A stretch of DNA of 64,000 nt, from positions 153,496 through 217,495 of the forward strand of contig CAZBKM010000003.1 of the NCBI GenBank assembly GCA_964492485.1, in the 5' to 3' direction. The translations under genes were made by a program, and so were the position numbers. The notes beneath the pieces were generated by a model. It saw only the letters and a list, made by a program, of their open reading frames with translations. It was not told the DNA's origin and did no database searches. The DNA is from UBA5336 sp964492485. Its GTDB lineage: Bacteria > Pseudomonadota > Alphaproteobacteria > Caulobacterales > Hyphomonadaceae. This document shows positions 23,701-31,333 of the stretch, one piece after another. Numbering within the stretch: the first letter of the stretch is position 1; every line of letters starts with the position of its first letter.

Positions 23701-24126
23701 ATGGGTATTCAGAAGTCGTTTCTCGTCCTCGGGGCGTCGCTCTTTCTTCTTGGGCTTCTGAGCGGGCTTGCCACGGGGTTCATGGCAAACCCGCGCATGG
23801 GTCTGTCCGCTCACATGCAGGGACTTACAAACGGTCTGCTCCTGCTAGCCGTTGGGGCGGCCTGGCAGTTTGTCGCCCTGGGAAACCGCATGGCTCATGC
23901 AGCTTTTTGGCTGCTCGCTTACGGAACCGTGGCAAACTGGCTTTCCACGCTTTTGGCCGCCGCATGGAACACGGGGCAACTCACCCCGATTCACAGTCCT
24001 TCACCGACGGCCTCTCCCCTGCAGGAGGCCATAGTCTCATTTGGCCTGCTATCCCTCACAGCCGCGATGATCGCCGGCACATTGATTATCCTGGTTGGAT
24101 TTGTGCGCAGCCGCCCGGCGCACTGA
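23701..24126 (+). CDS. four-helix membrane protein, hydroxylaminobenzene mutase-like
   Basis: A 141-residue integral membrane protein with four predicted helices (about 5-25, 40-60, 66-90, 110-133). The segments LLSGLATGFMANPRMGLSAHMQGLTNG and AAWQFVALG resemble HabA/HabB, the mutases that rearrange hydroxylaminobenzene to 2-aminophenol. The chromosomal setting contains no nitroaromatic genes, so the physiological role is probably different or unknown. AGGAGGG directly precedes ATG 23701. Confidence 0.7.
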   Translation: MGIQKSFLVLGASLFLLGLLSGLATGFMANPRMGLSAHMQGLTNGLLLLAVGAAWQFVALGNRMAHAAFWLLAYGTVANWLSTLLAAAWNTGQLTPIHSPSPTASPLQEAIVSFGLLSLTAAMIAGTLIILVGFVRSRPAH

Positions 24127-24488
24127 AGACCCGGCGCAGTTCATCCCCCGGCCGGTTCTACTGGAAACGCAGGACTCTTGATTGACCGCAACTGGTGGAG
24201 GAGTGCCCCGCGCGGAGGGGACGACCGGGAGACGGGAGAAGAGGCCCCGCGCGGTGGGGGCGGCATGTATCCGGGCGCGCGGACCGATGGCCGGCGCGCT
24301 CTGGATCACCGGCTATGCCGAGCGCAACAATGGGCGCGGCCACCGACGTTTCCGACACATGGCAACCCTTCCGCCCGCAATGATGAAGGCGTCCACCGGT
24401 CGACCCGACACGCAAACGGCCGGACCGCCTGGTTGCGGCCCGGCCGGTTTCGGTCAGGGCAGTGTGATGGGCGAAGACCGCCGCGGTG
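24127..24488. other. 362-base gap with GC hairpins, no convincing gene
   Basis: Open frames cross this gap on the plus strand, but they lack ribosome-binding sites and recognisable protein sequence. Two similar short hairpins occur, CCCC/GGGG around 24206-24220 and GCCCC/GGGGC around 24244-24261, followed by the terminator-like stem at 24418. A small RNA cannot be excluded; nothing positive supports one. Confidence 0.5.
24418..24450 (-). terminator. probable bidirectional terminator between mucR and upstream gene
   Basis: An 11-base-pair stem with one mismatch (GGCCGGACCGC at 24418-24428 with GCGGCCCGGCC at 24435-24445), a 6-base loop, and GTTT tracts on both flanks. Placed just beyond the mucR stop on the minus strand. 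Confidence 0.55.
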
Positions 24489-24893
24489 TCACGCGGCTGG
24501 CTTGCGGCCCAGGCCGATTTCCTTGGCGAACTGCGAGCGCTTCTTGGCGTAGTTCGGTGCGACCATCGGATAGTCCGACGGCAGGCCCCAACGCTGGCGG
24601 TATTCTTCCGGCGTGAGGTTGTAGCGCGACCGGAGATAACGCTTGAGCATCTTGAGCTTTCGACCGTCCTCCAGACAGATGATGTGGTCTGGTGTCACCG
24701 ACTTGTTGATCGGGACCGCCGGCTCAGGGCGCGGCTCTTCCGCCGGTTCGTCGCTGGCAATCTCGGAAAGGGTCTGATGTACCGAGCGAATCAGTTCCGG
24801 GAGAGACGCGTTCGGGATCGGGTTGTTCGAGACGAACGAGGACACGATCTCCGTCGTCAGTTCGATGAGCTGGTTGTTCTCGTGCTCAGCCAT
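24489..24893 (-). CDS. mucR: Ros/MucR family transcriptional regulator lacking zinc ligands
   Basis: Global regulator that binds AT-rich DNA in alphaproteobacteria and controls exopolysaccharide, motility or cell-cycle genes. 134 residues: N-terminal oligomerisation region (1-60) and the Ros domain (about 65-130) with LKRYLRSRYNLTPEEYRQRW and SDYPMVAPNYAKKRS. Of the four Ros zinc ligands (Cys, Cys, His, His) only the first Cys remains (C73); the other positions are D76, Y86 and Y91. Zinc-free Ros homologues are known in Mesorhizobium. The long AT-rich upstream gap fits autoregulation. Confidence 0.9.
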   Translation of the reverse strand: MAEHENNQLIELTTEIVSSFVSNNPIPNASLPELIRSVHQTLSEIASDEPAEEPRPEPAVPINKSVTPDHIICLEDGRKLKMLKRYLRSRYNLTPEEYRQRWGLPSDYPMVAPNYAKKRSQFAKEIGLGRKPAA

Positions 24894-25338
24894 AAAAAAT
24901 CCTCAACGTTCCGCAGCTTCTAACACGTATGCCATGTGATGGAGCTGCCGCTTCATGATCTGTGCCACACAAAGTTTCTGAACATACCTATCAGAATCAC
25001 TTTGGTGTACTATTAGCGCCTGCGTATCGCATAAGATATACTTGTGTCTACAACAAAAATACTCTTTCACTTGCCCGGCGAAGCGCTGGCTAGCGCGAAA
25101 CGGCAAGGCCATTAAATTGGGGCAAGTTCTCGAAACTGTTCCAATCAAGAACAGGCAGGCCAGATAGGCCCTTGTCTCTGTCGGCGCCACCCCCAAAACG
25201 GTCACCTGTCACAAAAATGTGATGTGAATGATCGCACGCCGTGCCAAAGCCCTGCGCGGCGTGTTGACCCTGGCTCTAGGCGTGGGGGCTGCAAGACAGT
25301 AGGTTGCGCGCACTCGTTCATCTCAAGGAGGGCATTCC
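24894..25338. promoter_or_regulatory. AT-rich divergent regulatory region between mucR and glyA
   Basis: 445 bases without a convincing gene. The segment about 24960-25075 is markedly AT-rich for this genome (TATATCTTATG, TTGTTGTAGACAC on the minus strand, several A/T runs), typical of a MucR autoregulatory target and its promoter. The glyA ribosome-binding site AAGGAGGG ends at about 25332. A 100-codon frame on the minus strand (24903-25205) has cysteine-rich, unconvincing protein sequence and is not called. Confidence 0.5.
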
Positions 25339-26649
25339 ATGGCCGATACCCATCTTGCTGCCCGGTTCCCCGCAGCGGGTTTCTTCGAGGAGAGCCTTGC
25401 CGAGCGCGACCCCGACCTGTTCGAGGCGATTGCGCGCGAGCAGCGCCGCCAGCAGCAGCAGATCGAACTGATCGCCTCGGAGAATATCGTATCGCAGGCG
25501 GTGCTGGAGGCGCAGGGGTCGATCCTGACGAACAAGTATGCCGAAGGCTATCCCGGTCGCCGCTATTACGGGGGATGCGAGTTCGTCGATCTCGCCGAGG
25601 ACCTGGCCATCGACCGGGCCAAGCGCCTGTTTGAGTGCGACTTCGCCAACGTCCAGCCGAATTCGGGCAGTCAGGCGAACCAGGCAGTCTTCACGGCCCT
25701 CATCAAGCCGGGCGACACCATACTCGGCATGAGCCTCGATGCGGGCGGACACCTGACCCATGGCGCCAAACCCAACCTGTCCGGCAAATGGTTCAATGCG
25801 GTCCAGTATGGGGTCCGGCGTGACGACCACAGGATCGACTTCGAGGAGGTCGAGCGCCTGGCCCACGAGCACAAGCCGGCGCTGATCATTGCCGGCGGAT
25901 CGGCCTATCCGCGCCAGATCGACTTCGGGCGGTTTCGCGAGATCGCCGATGCCGTCGGCGCGTGGTTCCTCGTCGACATGGCCCACTTTGCGGGCCTGGT
26001 GGCGGGCAAGGCCCATCCGAACCCGCTCGACCATGCCCATGTGGCGACGACGACGACGCACAAGACCCTTCGCGGTCCGCGAGGCGGCCTGGTGCTGACG
26101 AACGATCCGCAGATCGCCAAGAAGGTAAACTCGGCTGTCTTTCCAGGCATCCAGGGCGGGCCTCTGATGCACGTCATCGCGGCGAAGGCCGTCGCGTTCG
26201 GCGAGGCGTTGAGTCCCGGCTTCCGGGACTATGCCACCCAGGTGGTCGCGAATGCCCGGGCCATGGCCGAGGCGTGCCGTGCCACAGGGCTGGACGTGAT
26301 TTCCGGCGGTACGGACACCCATCTTGCGCTGATCGACCTGCGTCCCAAGGCGGTGAAGGGTAACGCTGCCGAGCAGGCGCTGGAGCGGGCATTCATCACC
26401 TGCAACAAGAACGGCGTGCCATTCGATCCGGAAAAACCCGCGATCACCAGTGGCATCCGCGTGGGGTCGCCGGCGGGTACGACCCGTGGCTTCGCCGAAG
26501 CCGAGTTCACTCAGATCGGCCACTGGATCGGCGAGGTCTGCGATGCCCTGGCGGCCGGTGGGGACACCACCGCTGTCGAGGACAAGGTCCGCGAAGAGGT
26601 GAAGTCGCTGACCGCGCGCTTCCCCATCTATCGCGGCCTTGGGGTCTGA
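25339..26649 (+). CDS. glyA: serine hydroxymethyltransferase
   Basis: PLP enzyme that converts serine and tetrahydrofolate to glycine and methylene-THF, supplying one-carbon units. 436 residues. IELIASENIVSQAVLEAQGS, GYPGRRYYGGCEFVD and the PLP-lysine site VATTTTHKTLRGPRGG are conserved. AAGGAGGG lies 7 bases before ATG. First gene of a co-directional run through nusB; the glyA-nrdR-rib-nusB order is common in alphaproteobacteria. Confidence 0.97.
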   Translation: MADTHLAARFPAAGFFEESLAERDPDLFEAIAREQRRQQQQIELIASENIVSQAVLEAQGSILTNKYAEGYPGRRYYGGCEFVDLAEDLAIDRAKRLFECDFANVQPNSGSQANQAVFTALIKPGDTILGMSLDAGGHLTHGAKPNLSGKWFNAVQYGVRRDDHRIDFEEVERLAHEHKPALIIAGGSAYPRQIDFGRFREIADAVGAWFLVDMAHFAGLVAGKAHPNPLDHAHVATTTTHKTLRGPRGGLVLTNDPQIAKKVNSAVFPGIQGGPLMHVIAAKAVAFGEALSPGFRDYATQVVANARAMAEACRATGLDVISGGTDTHLALIDLRPKAVKGNAAEQALERAFITCNKNGVPFDPEKPAITSGIRVGSPAGTTRGFAEAEFTQIGHWIGEVCDALAAGGDTTAVEDKVREEVKSLTARFPIYRGLGV

Positions 26650-26670
26650 TCGCGGGGCGGGACCGATCCG

Positions 26671-27135
26671 GTGCGTTGCCCCTTCTGCGGTGCCGAGACG
26701 ACAGCTGTGAAGGACTCCCGGCCGGCCGAGGAGAACACTGCGGTTCGCCGCCGCCGCAGTTGCGACGTGTGTGGCGGTCGCTTCACGACCTTCGAACGGG
26801 TCCAGCTGCGGGAGGTCACGGTCATCAAGCGCGATGGCAAGCGGGTCGCGTTCGACCGGGAGAAAGTGGCCCGCTCGATCAAGATCGCCTTGCGCAAGCG
26901 GCCCGTGGACAATGAACAGGTCGACCAGCTTGTGTCCGGCATCATCCGGAAGCTTGAGTCCTTCGGCGAAACCGAGGTCGAGTCGTATCGCATTGGCGAG
27001 CTCGTCATGTCGGCACTGAAAGAGGTCGATCCCGTCGGCTATGTCCGCTACGCCAGCGTCTACAAGGATTTCTCCAACCCGGCGGATTTCGCTCAGTTCA
27101 TCGAGGGTGCCCGGTTCGAGGATGACGAACCATGA
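26671..27135 (+). CDS. nrdR: transcriptional repressor NrdR
   Basis: Nucleotide-sensing repressor of ribonucleotide reductase genes. 154 residues: N-terminal zinc ribbon with MRCPFCG and RRRSCDVCGGRFTTFE (four cysteines), then the ATP-cone domain (KRDGKRVAFDREKVARSI). The start is GTG 26671. The stop overlaps the next start (ATGA at 27132-27135). Target NrdR boxes are not in the window. Confidence 0.96.
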   Translation: MRCPFCGAETTAVKDSRPAEENTAVRRRRSCDVCGGRFTTFERVQLREVTVIKRDGKRVAFDREKVARSIKIALRKRPVDNEQVDQLVSGIIRKLESFGETEVESYRIGELVMSALKEVDPVGYVRYASVYKDFSNPADFAQFIEGARFEDDEP

Positions 27136-27794
27136 GCGATCACGATGTGCGCGTCACCTTCAAGGTGGCCACATCGCTCGATGGGCGTATCGCGCTGGCC
27201 GACGGGACCAGCCAGTGGATCACGGGCGCCGACGCCCGTGCCCGCAGCCACGCCCTTCGTGCTGCGCACGACGCCGTCCTGGTGGGGATCGGTACCGTGC
27301 TTGCCGACGATCCCCTGTTGACGGCACGCACCGTGCCATTGCCGGCATGCCAGCCGCTGCGCATCATAGCCGACAGCCAGGGACGCACGCCGACCGGCGG
27401 GCGGCTGATGGCATCGGTGGGTGTCGGTCCGGTGGCGATCGCCACGGCCGGGGGGCGCCATCCGGCCCTCGAGGATGCCGGCGCCGCGATCTGGAACTGC
27501 GGTGACGGGGCCGGTCGGGTCGACCCGCGTGCGCTTCTGGACCGGGCTGCCGTCGAAGGCGTGCGCACCCTGTTTCTGGAAGGGGGCGGGCGCCTTGCCG
27601 CGGCGTTCCTGCGGGTTGGCCTCGTCGACGAGATTGCCTGGTTCCGGGCGCCGATCCTTCTGGGCGGCGACGGGTTGCCGGCGGTGGGGCCGCTCGGGCT
27701 GGACAGCCTCGCCGTCGCCCCGCGGTGGCGCCTTGCCGCAACGGAACGGATTGGGGACGACACGCTGGAAACCTATCTACGCGTCACCGCCTGA
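27132..27794 (+). CDS. ribD: RibD reductase domain, deaminase domain absent
   Basis: 5-amino-6-(5-phosphoribosylamino)uracil reductase module of riboflavin synthesis. The 220 residues cover only the RibD_C part: VTFKVATSLDGRIALADG, SQWITG, DAVLVGIGTVLADDPLLTAR, LFLEGGGRLAAAFL and the LLGGDGLPAV segment. The usual N-terminal zinc deaminase domain of about 145 residues (HAE and PCxxxGxTPPC motifs) is missing. The start is fixed by an ATGA overlap with nrdR, so this is not a misannotated start. Another gene must supply the deaminase. Confidence 0.9.
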   Translation: MSDHDVRVTFKVATSLDGRIALADGTSQWITGADARARSHALRAAHDAVLVGIGTVLADDPLLTARTVPLPACQPLRIIADSQGRTPTGGRLMASVGVGPVAIATAGGRHPALEDAGAAIWNCGDGAGRVDPRALLDRAAVEGVRTLFLEGGGRLAAAFLRVGLVDEIAWFRAPILLGGDGLPAVGPLGLDSLAVAPRWRLAATERIGDDTLETYLRVTA

Positions 27795-27825
27795 TTCAGG
27801 GCGGGACAGTGCTCCGGGAGTCACC

Positions 27826-28452
27826 ATGTTCACAGGACTGGTCACCGCCATCGGCAGGGTCGCAACGGCCCGTCACGGCGAGGGTCTCACCCGTTTCGAG
27901 ATCGAGGCCCCCTACGATCCCGCAACCATCGCCCTCGGCGCATCGATCCTGCATTCCGGTGTCTGTCTGACCGTGGTCGAGGTCTCACCCGGCGCAGGTG
28001 GGCAAGGCGCGCGCTGGGCCGTCGAAGCCGTGCCGGAGACCCTGTCGAGGACCGTGCTGGGCGGCTGGCGGGAGGGTACGGAGGTCAATCTGGAGCGATC
28101 GCTGGCGCTGGGTGACGAGCTGGGCGGACATTTCGTCTTCGGCCATGTGGACGGGATCGGGCGGGTCGAGGCGATCACGCGCGAGGGAGACAGCCACCGC
28201 CTCACGCTCGCACCACCGGCCGACATTGCGCGCTACTTTGCCACCAAGGGCTCCGTGGCGGTGGACGGTGTTTCGCTGACCGTCGCACAGGCCCATGAGG
28301 ACGGTCGTTTCGACCTCGCCATCATCCCACATACGTGGGAGGTGACGACGCTGCGCAATCTGAGCGTCGGCGGGCAGGTCAATCTCGAAATCGACATGCT
28401 GGCGAGGTATGTCGCCCGCATGATCGGGGCCGACGCTCCGGGAAAGGCTTGA
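27826..28452 (+). CDS. ribE: riboflavin synthase alpha chain
   Basis: Dismutates two 6,7-dimethyl-8-ribityllumazine molecules to riboflavin. 208 residues. Two lumazine-binding barrels: the N-terminal MFTGLVTAIG with SGVCLTVVE, and the C-terminal HFVFGHVDGIG, with KGSVAVDGVSLTV; the typical IPHTWEVTTL follows. GGGAG lies 5-6 bases before ATG 27826. Part of the rib operon. Confidence 0.96.
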   Translation: MFTGLVTAIGRVATARHGEGLTRFEIEAPYDPATIALGASILHSGVCLTVVEVSPGAGGQGARWAVEAVPETLSRTVLGGWREGTEVNLERSLALGDELGGHFVFGHVDGIGRVEAITREGDSHRLTLAPPADIARYFATKGSVAVDGVSLTVAQAHEDGRFDLAIIPHTWEVTTLRNLSVGGQVNLEIDMLARYVARMIGADAPGKA

Positions 28453-28458
28453 ACCGCG

Positions 28459-29595
28459 ATGAGCGAGGATTTCTCTGCGGCCATCTCGTCGATCGACGAG
28501 ATCATCGAGGATGCCCGCAACGGGCGCATGTTCATTCTGGTGGATGCCGAGGATCGCGAGAACGAGGGCGACCTGGTCGTGCCGGCCCAGTTCGCGACGC
28601 CGGAGGCGATCAACTTCATGGCGCGCTTCGGGCGTGGGCTGATCTGCCTGTCGATCACGCGGGAGCGCGCGCGGGCGCTCAACCTCGACATGATGGCGCG
28701 TGAGAACCGTGAAAGCATGGGCACGGCCTTCACCGTCTCGATCGAGGCGGCAGAGGGCGTGACGACCGGGATTTCGGCCCATGACCGGGCGCGCACCATC
28801 GCGGTCGCCACCGACCCGATGAAGGACCACCACGATATCGTCACGCCGGGTCATGTCTTTCCGCTCATCGCGCGTGACGGGGGCACACTGGTCCGTGCCG
28901 GCCACACCGAAGCCGCCGTGGACATCTCCCGCATGGCGGGCCTCTATCCGGCCGGTGTCATCTGCGAGATCATGAATGATGACGGCACCATGGCGCGCCT
29001 GCCGGACCTGGTCACCTTCGCCCAGACCCATGGACTGAAGATCGGGACGATCGCGGACCTGATCGCGTGGCGCCGGCGCAATGACCGGTATCTGGAACGC
29101 CGGGTGGAGGCGCCGCTGGACACCAAGCATGGAGACGGTTTCAAGGCCGTGGTGTTCCGCAACAGTCTGGACGGGACCGAACATGTGGCCCTCGTCCACG
29201 GACAGATCGACGCCGAGACGCCGACCCTGGTCCGGGTGCACCGCACCGATCTTCTGGCCGACGTGCTCGGGCAGAAGGGGCCGCGCGGCGACCTGGTGGA
29301 GAAGGTCCTGCGCCGGGTGTCGCAGGCCGACCGGCCCGGGGTGATCGTGTTCCTGAACTCCTCGATGCGCCACGAGTCCCTCGCCGAACGCCTCGGTGCG
29401 AAAACGGGCCAGGCCCCCGAACGGCCGCACCCCTTGCGGGAGTATGGGGTGGGCGCGCAGATCCTTCGCGAGCTGGGCGTCCGGCGCATGATCTTCCTGT
29501 CGAACACCCCCCCGCAGCGTGTGGCCGGACTTGACGGATACGGCCTGACCATAGAGGGCTGGCAACCCCTTGATGAGGACGATGAGCGCCCATGA
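28459..29595 (+). CDS. ribB: 3,4-dihydroxy-2-butanone-4-phosphate synthase with degenerate GTP cyclohydrolase II domain
   Basis: Residues about 1-205 are a complete DHBP synthase, with DAEDRENEGDLV, the ARFGRGLICLSIT segment, and TTGISAHDRA and PGHVFPLIARDGG. Residues about 210-378 align with GTP cyclohydrolase II (DGTEHVALVHGQID, LVRVHRTDLLADVLG, REYGVGAQILRELGVRRM-like end). The zinc motif SLRCDCGPQL is replaced by GQKGPRGDLVEK, leaving no metal-binding cysteines. The second domain should thus be catalytically dead, as in RibBX-type proteins. A separate RibA is needed elsewhere. Stop overlaps ribH as ATGA. Confidence 0.93.
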   Translation: MSEDFSAAISSIDEIIEDARNGRMFILVDAEDRENEGDLVVPAQFATPEAINFMARFGRGLICLSITRERARALNLDMMARENRESMGTAFTVSIEAAEGVTTGISAHDRARTIAVATDPMKDHHDIVTPGHVFPLIARDGGTLVRAGHTEAAVDISRMAGLYPAGVICEIMNDDGTMARLPDLVTFAQTHGLKIGTIADLIAWRRRNDRYLERRVEAPLDTKHGDGFKAVVFRNSLDGTEHVALVHGQIDAETPTLVRVHRTDLLADVLGQKGPRGDLVEKVLRRVSQADRPGVIVFLNSSMRHESLAERLGAKTGQAPERPHPLREYGVGAQILRELGVRRMIFLSNTPPQRVAGLDGYGLTIEGWQPLDEDDERP

Positions 29596-30020
29596 CCTCC
29601 CGCGTACTGATTTCCACTTCCCGCTATTACGACGACATTTCCGCCGAGCTCGAGGCCGGTGCCCAGGAGGTGCTCGATGCCGCAGGCCTGATCACCGAGA
29701 CGATCGTGGTCCCGGGTGCGTTCGAGGTGCCGGGCGTGATCGCCATGGCCGCAGACAGTTCCCGCTTCGATGGCTATGTGGCCTTGGGCTGTGTGATCCG
29801 CGGCGAAACGAGTCATTACGACTATGTCTGCGGGGAGAGCGCGCGCGGGCTCATGACCCTTGCGGTGGAGCGTCGCCTGGCCATCGGCTACGGCATCCTG
29901 ACCGTGGAGAACCGCGAGCAGGCCTGGGTTCGCGCCGACCGCAAGCAGAAGAACAAGGGGCGCGACGCCGCAGAGGCGTGCATCGCCATGCTGGAACTGC
30001 GCAAGAAGTTCGTGGGATGA
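29592..30020 (+). CDS. ribH: 6,7-dimethyl-8-ribityllumazine synthase
   Basis: Condenses the DHBP and pyrimidine branches, penultimate step of riboflavin synthesis. 142 residues, of short alphaproteobacterial type. VPGAFEVPGVIAMAAD, YVALGCVIRGETSHYDYVCGESARGL and IGYGILTVENREQAW are all diagnostic. Overlaps ribB and nusB by 4 bases (ATGA) on both sides, so strict translational coupling is likely. Confidence 0.96.
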   Translation: MTSRVLISTSRYYDDISAELEAGAQEVLDAAGLITETIVVPGAFEVPGVIAMAADSSRFDGYVALGCVIRGETSHYDYVCGESARGLMTLAVERRLAIGYGILTVENREQAWVRADRKQKNKGRDAAEACIAMLELRKKFVG

Positions 30021-30487
30021 GCGAGCAATCCCTGCCATTCGAAGTGACGCGGGCCCGGCGGGCCGGTGCCCGACTGGCGGCGGTCCAGGCGCTCTACGAG
30101 ATGGAGCAGACCGGAAAGGGCGCGCGTGCCACGATCCGCGCCTTCATGGAAGACCGGCTCGGACTGGGGCCGGAGGGCGAACCCGTAGAGGAGGCCGATC
30201 CGGACCTTTTCAAGGCCATCGTTCAGGCGACGGTGGACCATCAGGAACGGATCGATCCCGCCATAGCCGCGCGCCTCGCCGAAGGCTGGAAGCTGACCCG
30301 CCTGGACGCCACCACCCGGGCAATCCTGAGGGCAGCGGCTGCAGAGCTGATCGTGCATCCGGAACTCTCCAACGCCATCGTGATCGATGAGTATGTCACC
30401 CTGGCCGGCGACTTCTTCGACGCCCGGGAGACCCGGTTCATCAACGGCCTGCTGGATCGTCTGGGCGCGGATCTCCGTGCCGACTGA
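30017..30487 (+). CDS. nusB: transcription antitermination factor NusB
   Basis: Component, with NusE/S10, of rRNA antitermination complexes that bind boxA RNA. 156 residues: RRAGARLAAVQALYEMEQTG at the N-terminus, WKLTRLDATTRAILRAAAAEL in the middle and NAIVIDEYVTLAGDF with FINGLLDRLG at the end. The start is set by the ATGA overlap with ribH, a widely conserved neighbourhood. Confidence 0.95.
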   Translation: MSEQSLPFEVTRARRAGARLAAVQALYEMEQTGKGARATIRAFMEDRLGLGPEGEPVEEADPDLFKAIVQATVDHQERIDPAIAARLAEGWKLTRLDATTRAILRAAAAELIVHPELSNAIVIDEYVTLAGDFFDARETRFINGLLDRLGADLRAD

Positions 30488-30552
30488 GATTTGTGGCTGA
30501 GGGAAGCCATGCTATCCTCGGTCGAAACAGAGATCGGGGAGGAGATTAAGCC

Positions 30553-31149
30553 ATGGCCGACGGACATGCCCATGCCCAGCACGCGACGTTCCGCGAGATG
30601 CTGGAAGGCACCAAGGAAGACTGGGACATCATCGCCGAGCACGCGAAGGGCTTCAACAAGGGGCTGGCAAGGCGCGTGCTGGATCATCTGCGGCTTCTCG
30701 ACGGCGACTATGGGGGCTTTCCGGTCGACCGGCTCACCCATTCCCTCCAGACGGCCACCCGTGCCCACCGTGACGGGCGCGACGAGGAATATGTGGTTTG
30801 CGCGCTGCTGCACGATATTGGCGACACGCTGGGCAGCTTCAATCATCCGGATGTGGCGGCGGCCATCCTCAAGCCCTTCGTCTCCGAACAGAATCTCTGG
30901 ATGGTCCAGAATCACGGCGTCTTCCAAGGCTACTACTTCTTCCACCATTTGGGTCTGGACCGGAACATGCGGGACCAGTTCAAGGACCATCCCTGGTACG
31001 CGTACACTGCGCAGTTCTGCCATCTCTACGACCAGGCGGCCTTCGATCCGGATTATGAGAGCGAGCCGCTCGACTTCTTCGAACCGATGGTGGAACGGCT
31101 GTTCGCGCGCCCGCGAAATTCGATGTATCTCAAGGCCGTGAAAGACTAA
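30553..31149 (+). CDS. HD-domain protein of the PhnZ/COG4341 group
   Basis: A 198-residue metal-dependent HD-superfamily protein. Metal-binding residues appear as LTHSLQTATRA (H63), CALLHDIGD (H87-D88) and HPD/NHG/HHLG further on. Size and motif spacing match the predicted HD phosphohydrolase group that includes PhnZ, a mixed-valent di-iron oxygenase that cleaves 2-amino-1-hydroxyethylphosphonate. No phosphonate genes are nearby, so the activity is open. GGAGGAG precedes ATG 30553 by 9 bases. The TAA stop (31147-31149) is the end of a repeat A copy. Confidence 0.75.
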   Translation: MADGHAHAQHATFREMLEGTKEDWDIIAEHAKGFNKGLARRVLDHLRLLDGDYGGFPVDRLTHSLQTATRAHRDGRDEEYVVCALLHDIGDTLGSFNHPDVAAAILKPFVSEQNLWMVQNHGVFQGYYFFHHLGLDRNMRDQFKDHPWYAYTAQFCHLYDQAAFDPDYESEPLDFFEPMVERLFARPRNSMYLKAVKD

Positions 31150-31250
31150 AGCGCGGGTCTTTCGGTTCACTCCAGACCGTCGCTTTACATCCTTGTTCTT
31201 GCGCAAGTCTCCGTTTGCAACCCAGTCCGTTTGCTCCGAATCTGCTTTAG
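31147..31250 (-). repeat. dispersed repeat A, reverse copy
   Basis: Starts TAAAGCGCGGGTCTTTCGG and ends CGAATCTGCTTTAG. A single, unchained copy close to the family consensus. The first TAA is the stop of the HD-domain gene. The remainder of the gap to eno carries only the eno ribosome-binding site. Confidence 0.88.
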
Positions 31251-31333
31251 GTCGGGCCAGCACGCACCCCGGGCTTGCCCCGTCTGGCGGTTCGGCTTAA
31301 GCGCCGGGGCAGGTCAGCTTTCCGGGGGAACCG

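Noticed and set aside
24178..24616. Plus-strand frames between the HabB-like gene and mucR
   Set aside because: Overlap mucR on the other strand, have no ribosome-binding site, and consist of Gly/Arg/Pro-rich sequence typical of GC-rich noncoding DNA.
24903..25205. 100-codon minus-strand frame in the mucR-glyA gap
   Set aside because: No ribosome-binding site, cysteine-rich unlikely protein, AT-rich regulatory sequence instead.
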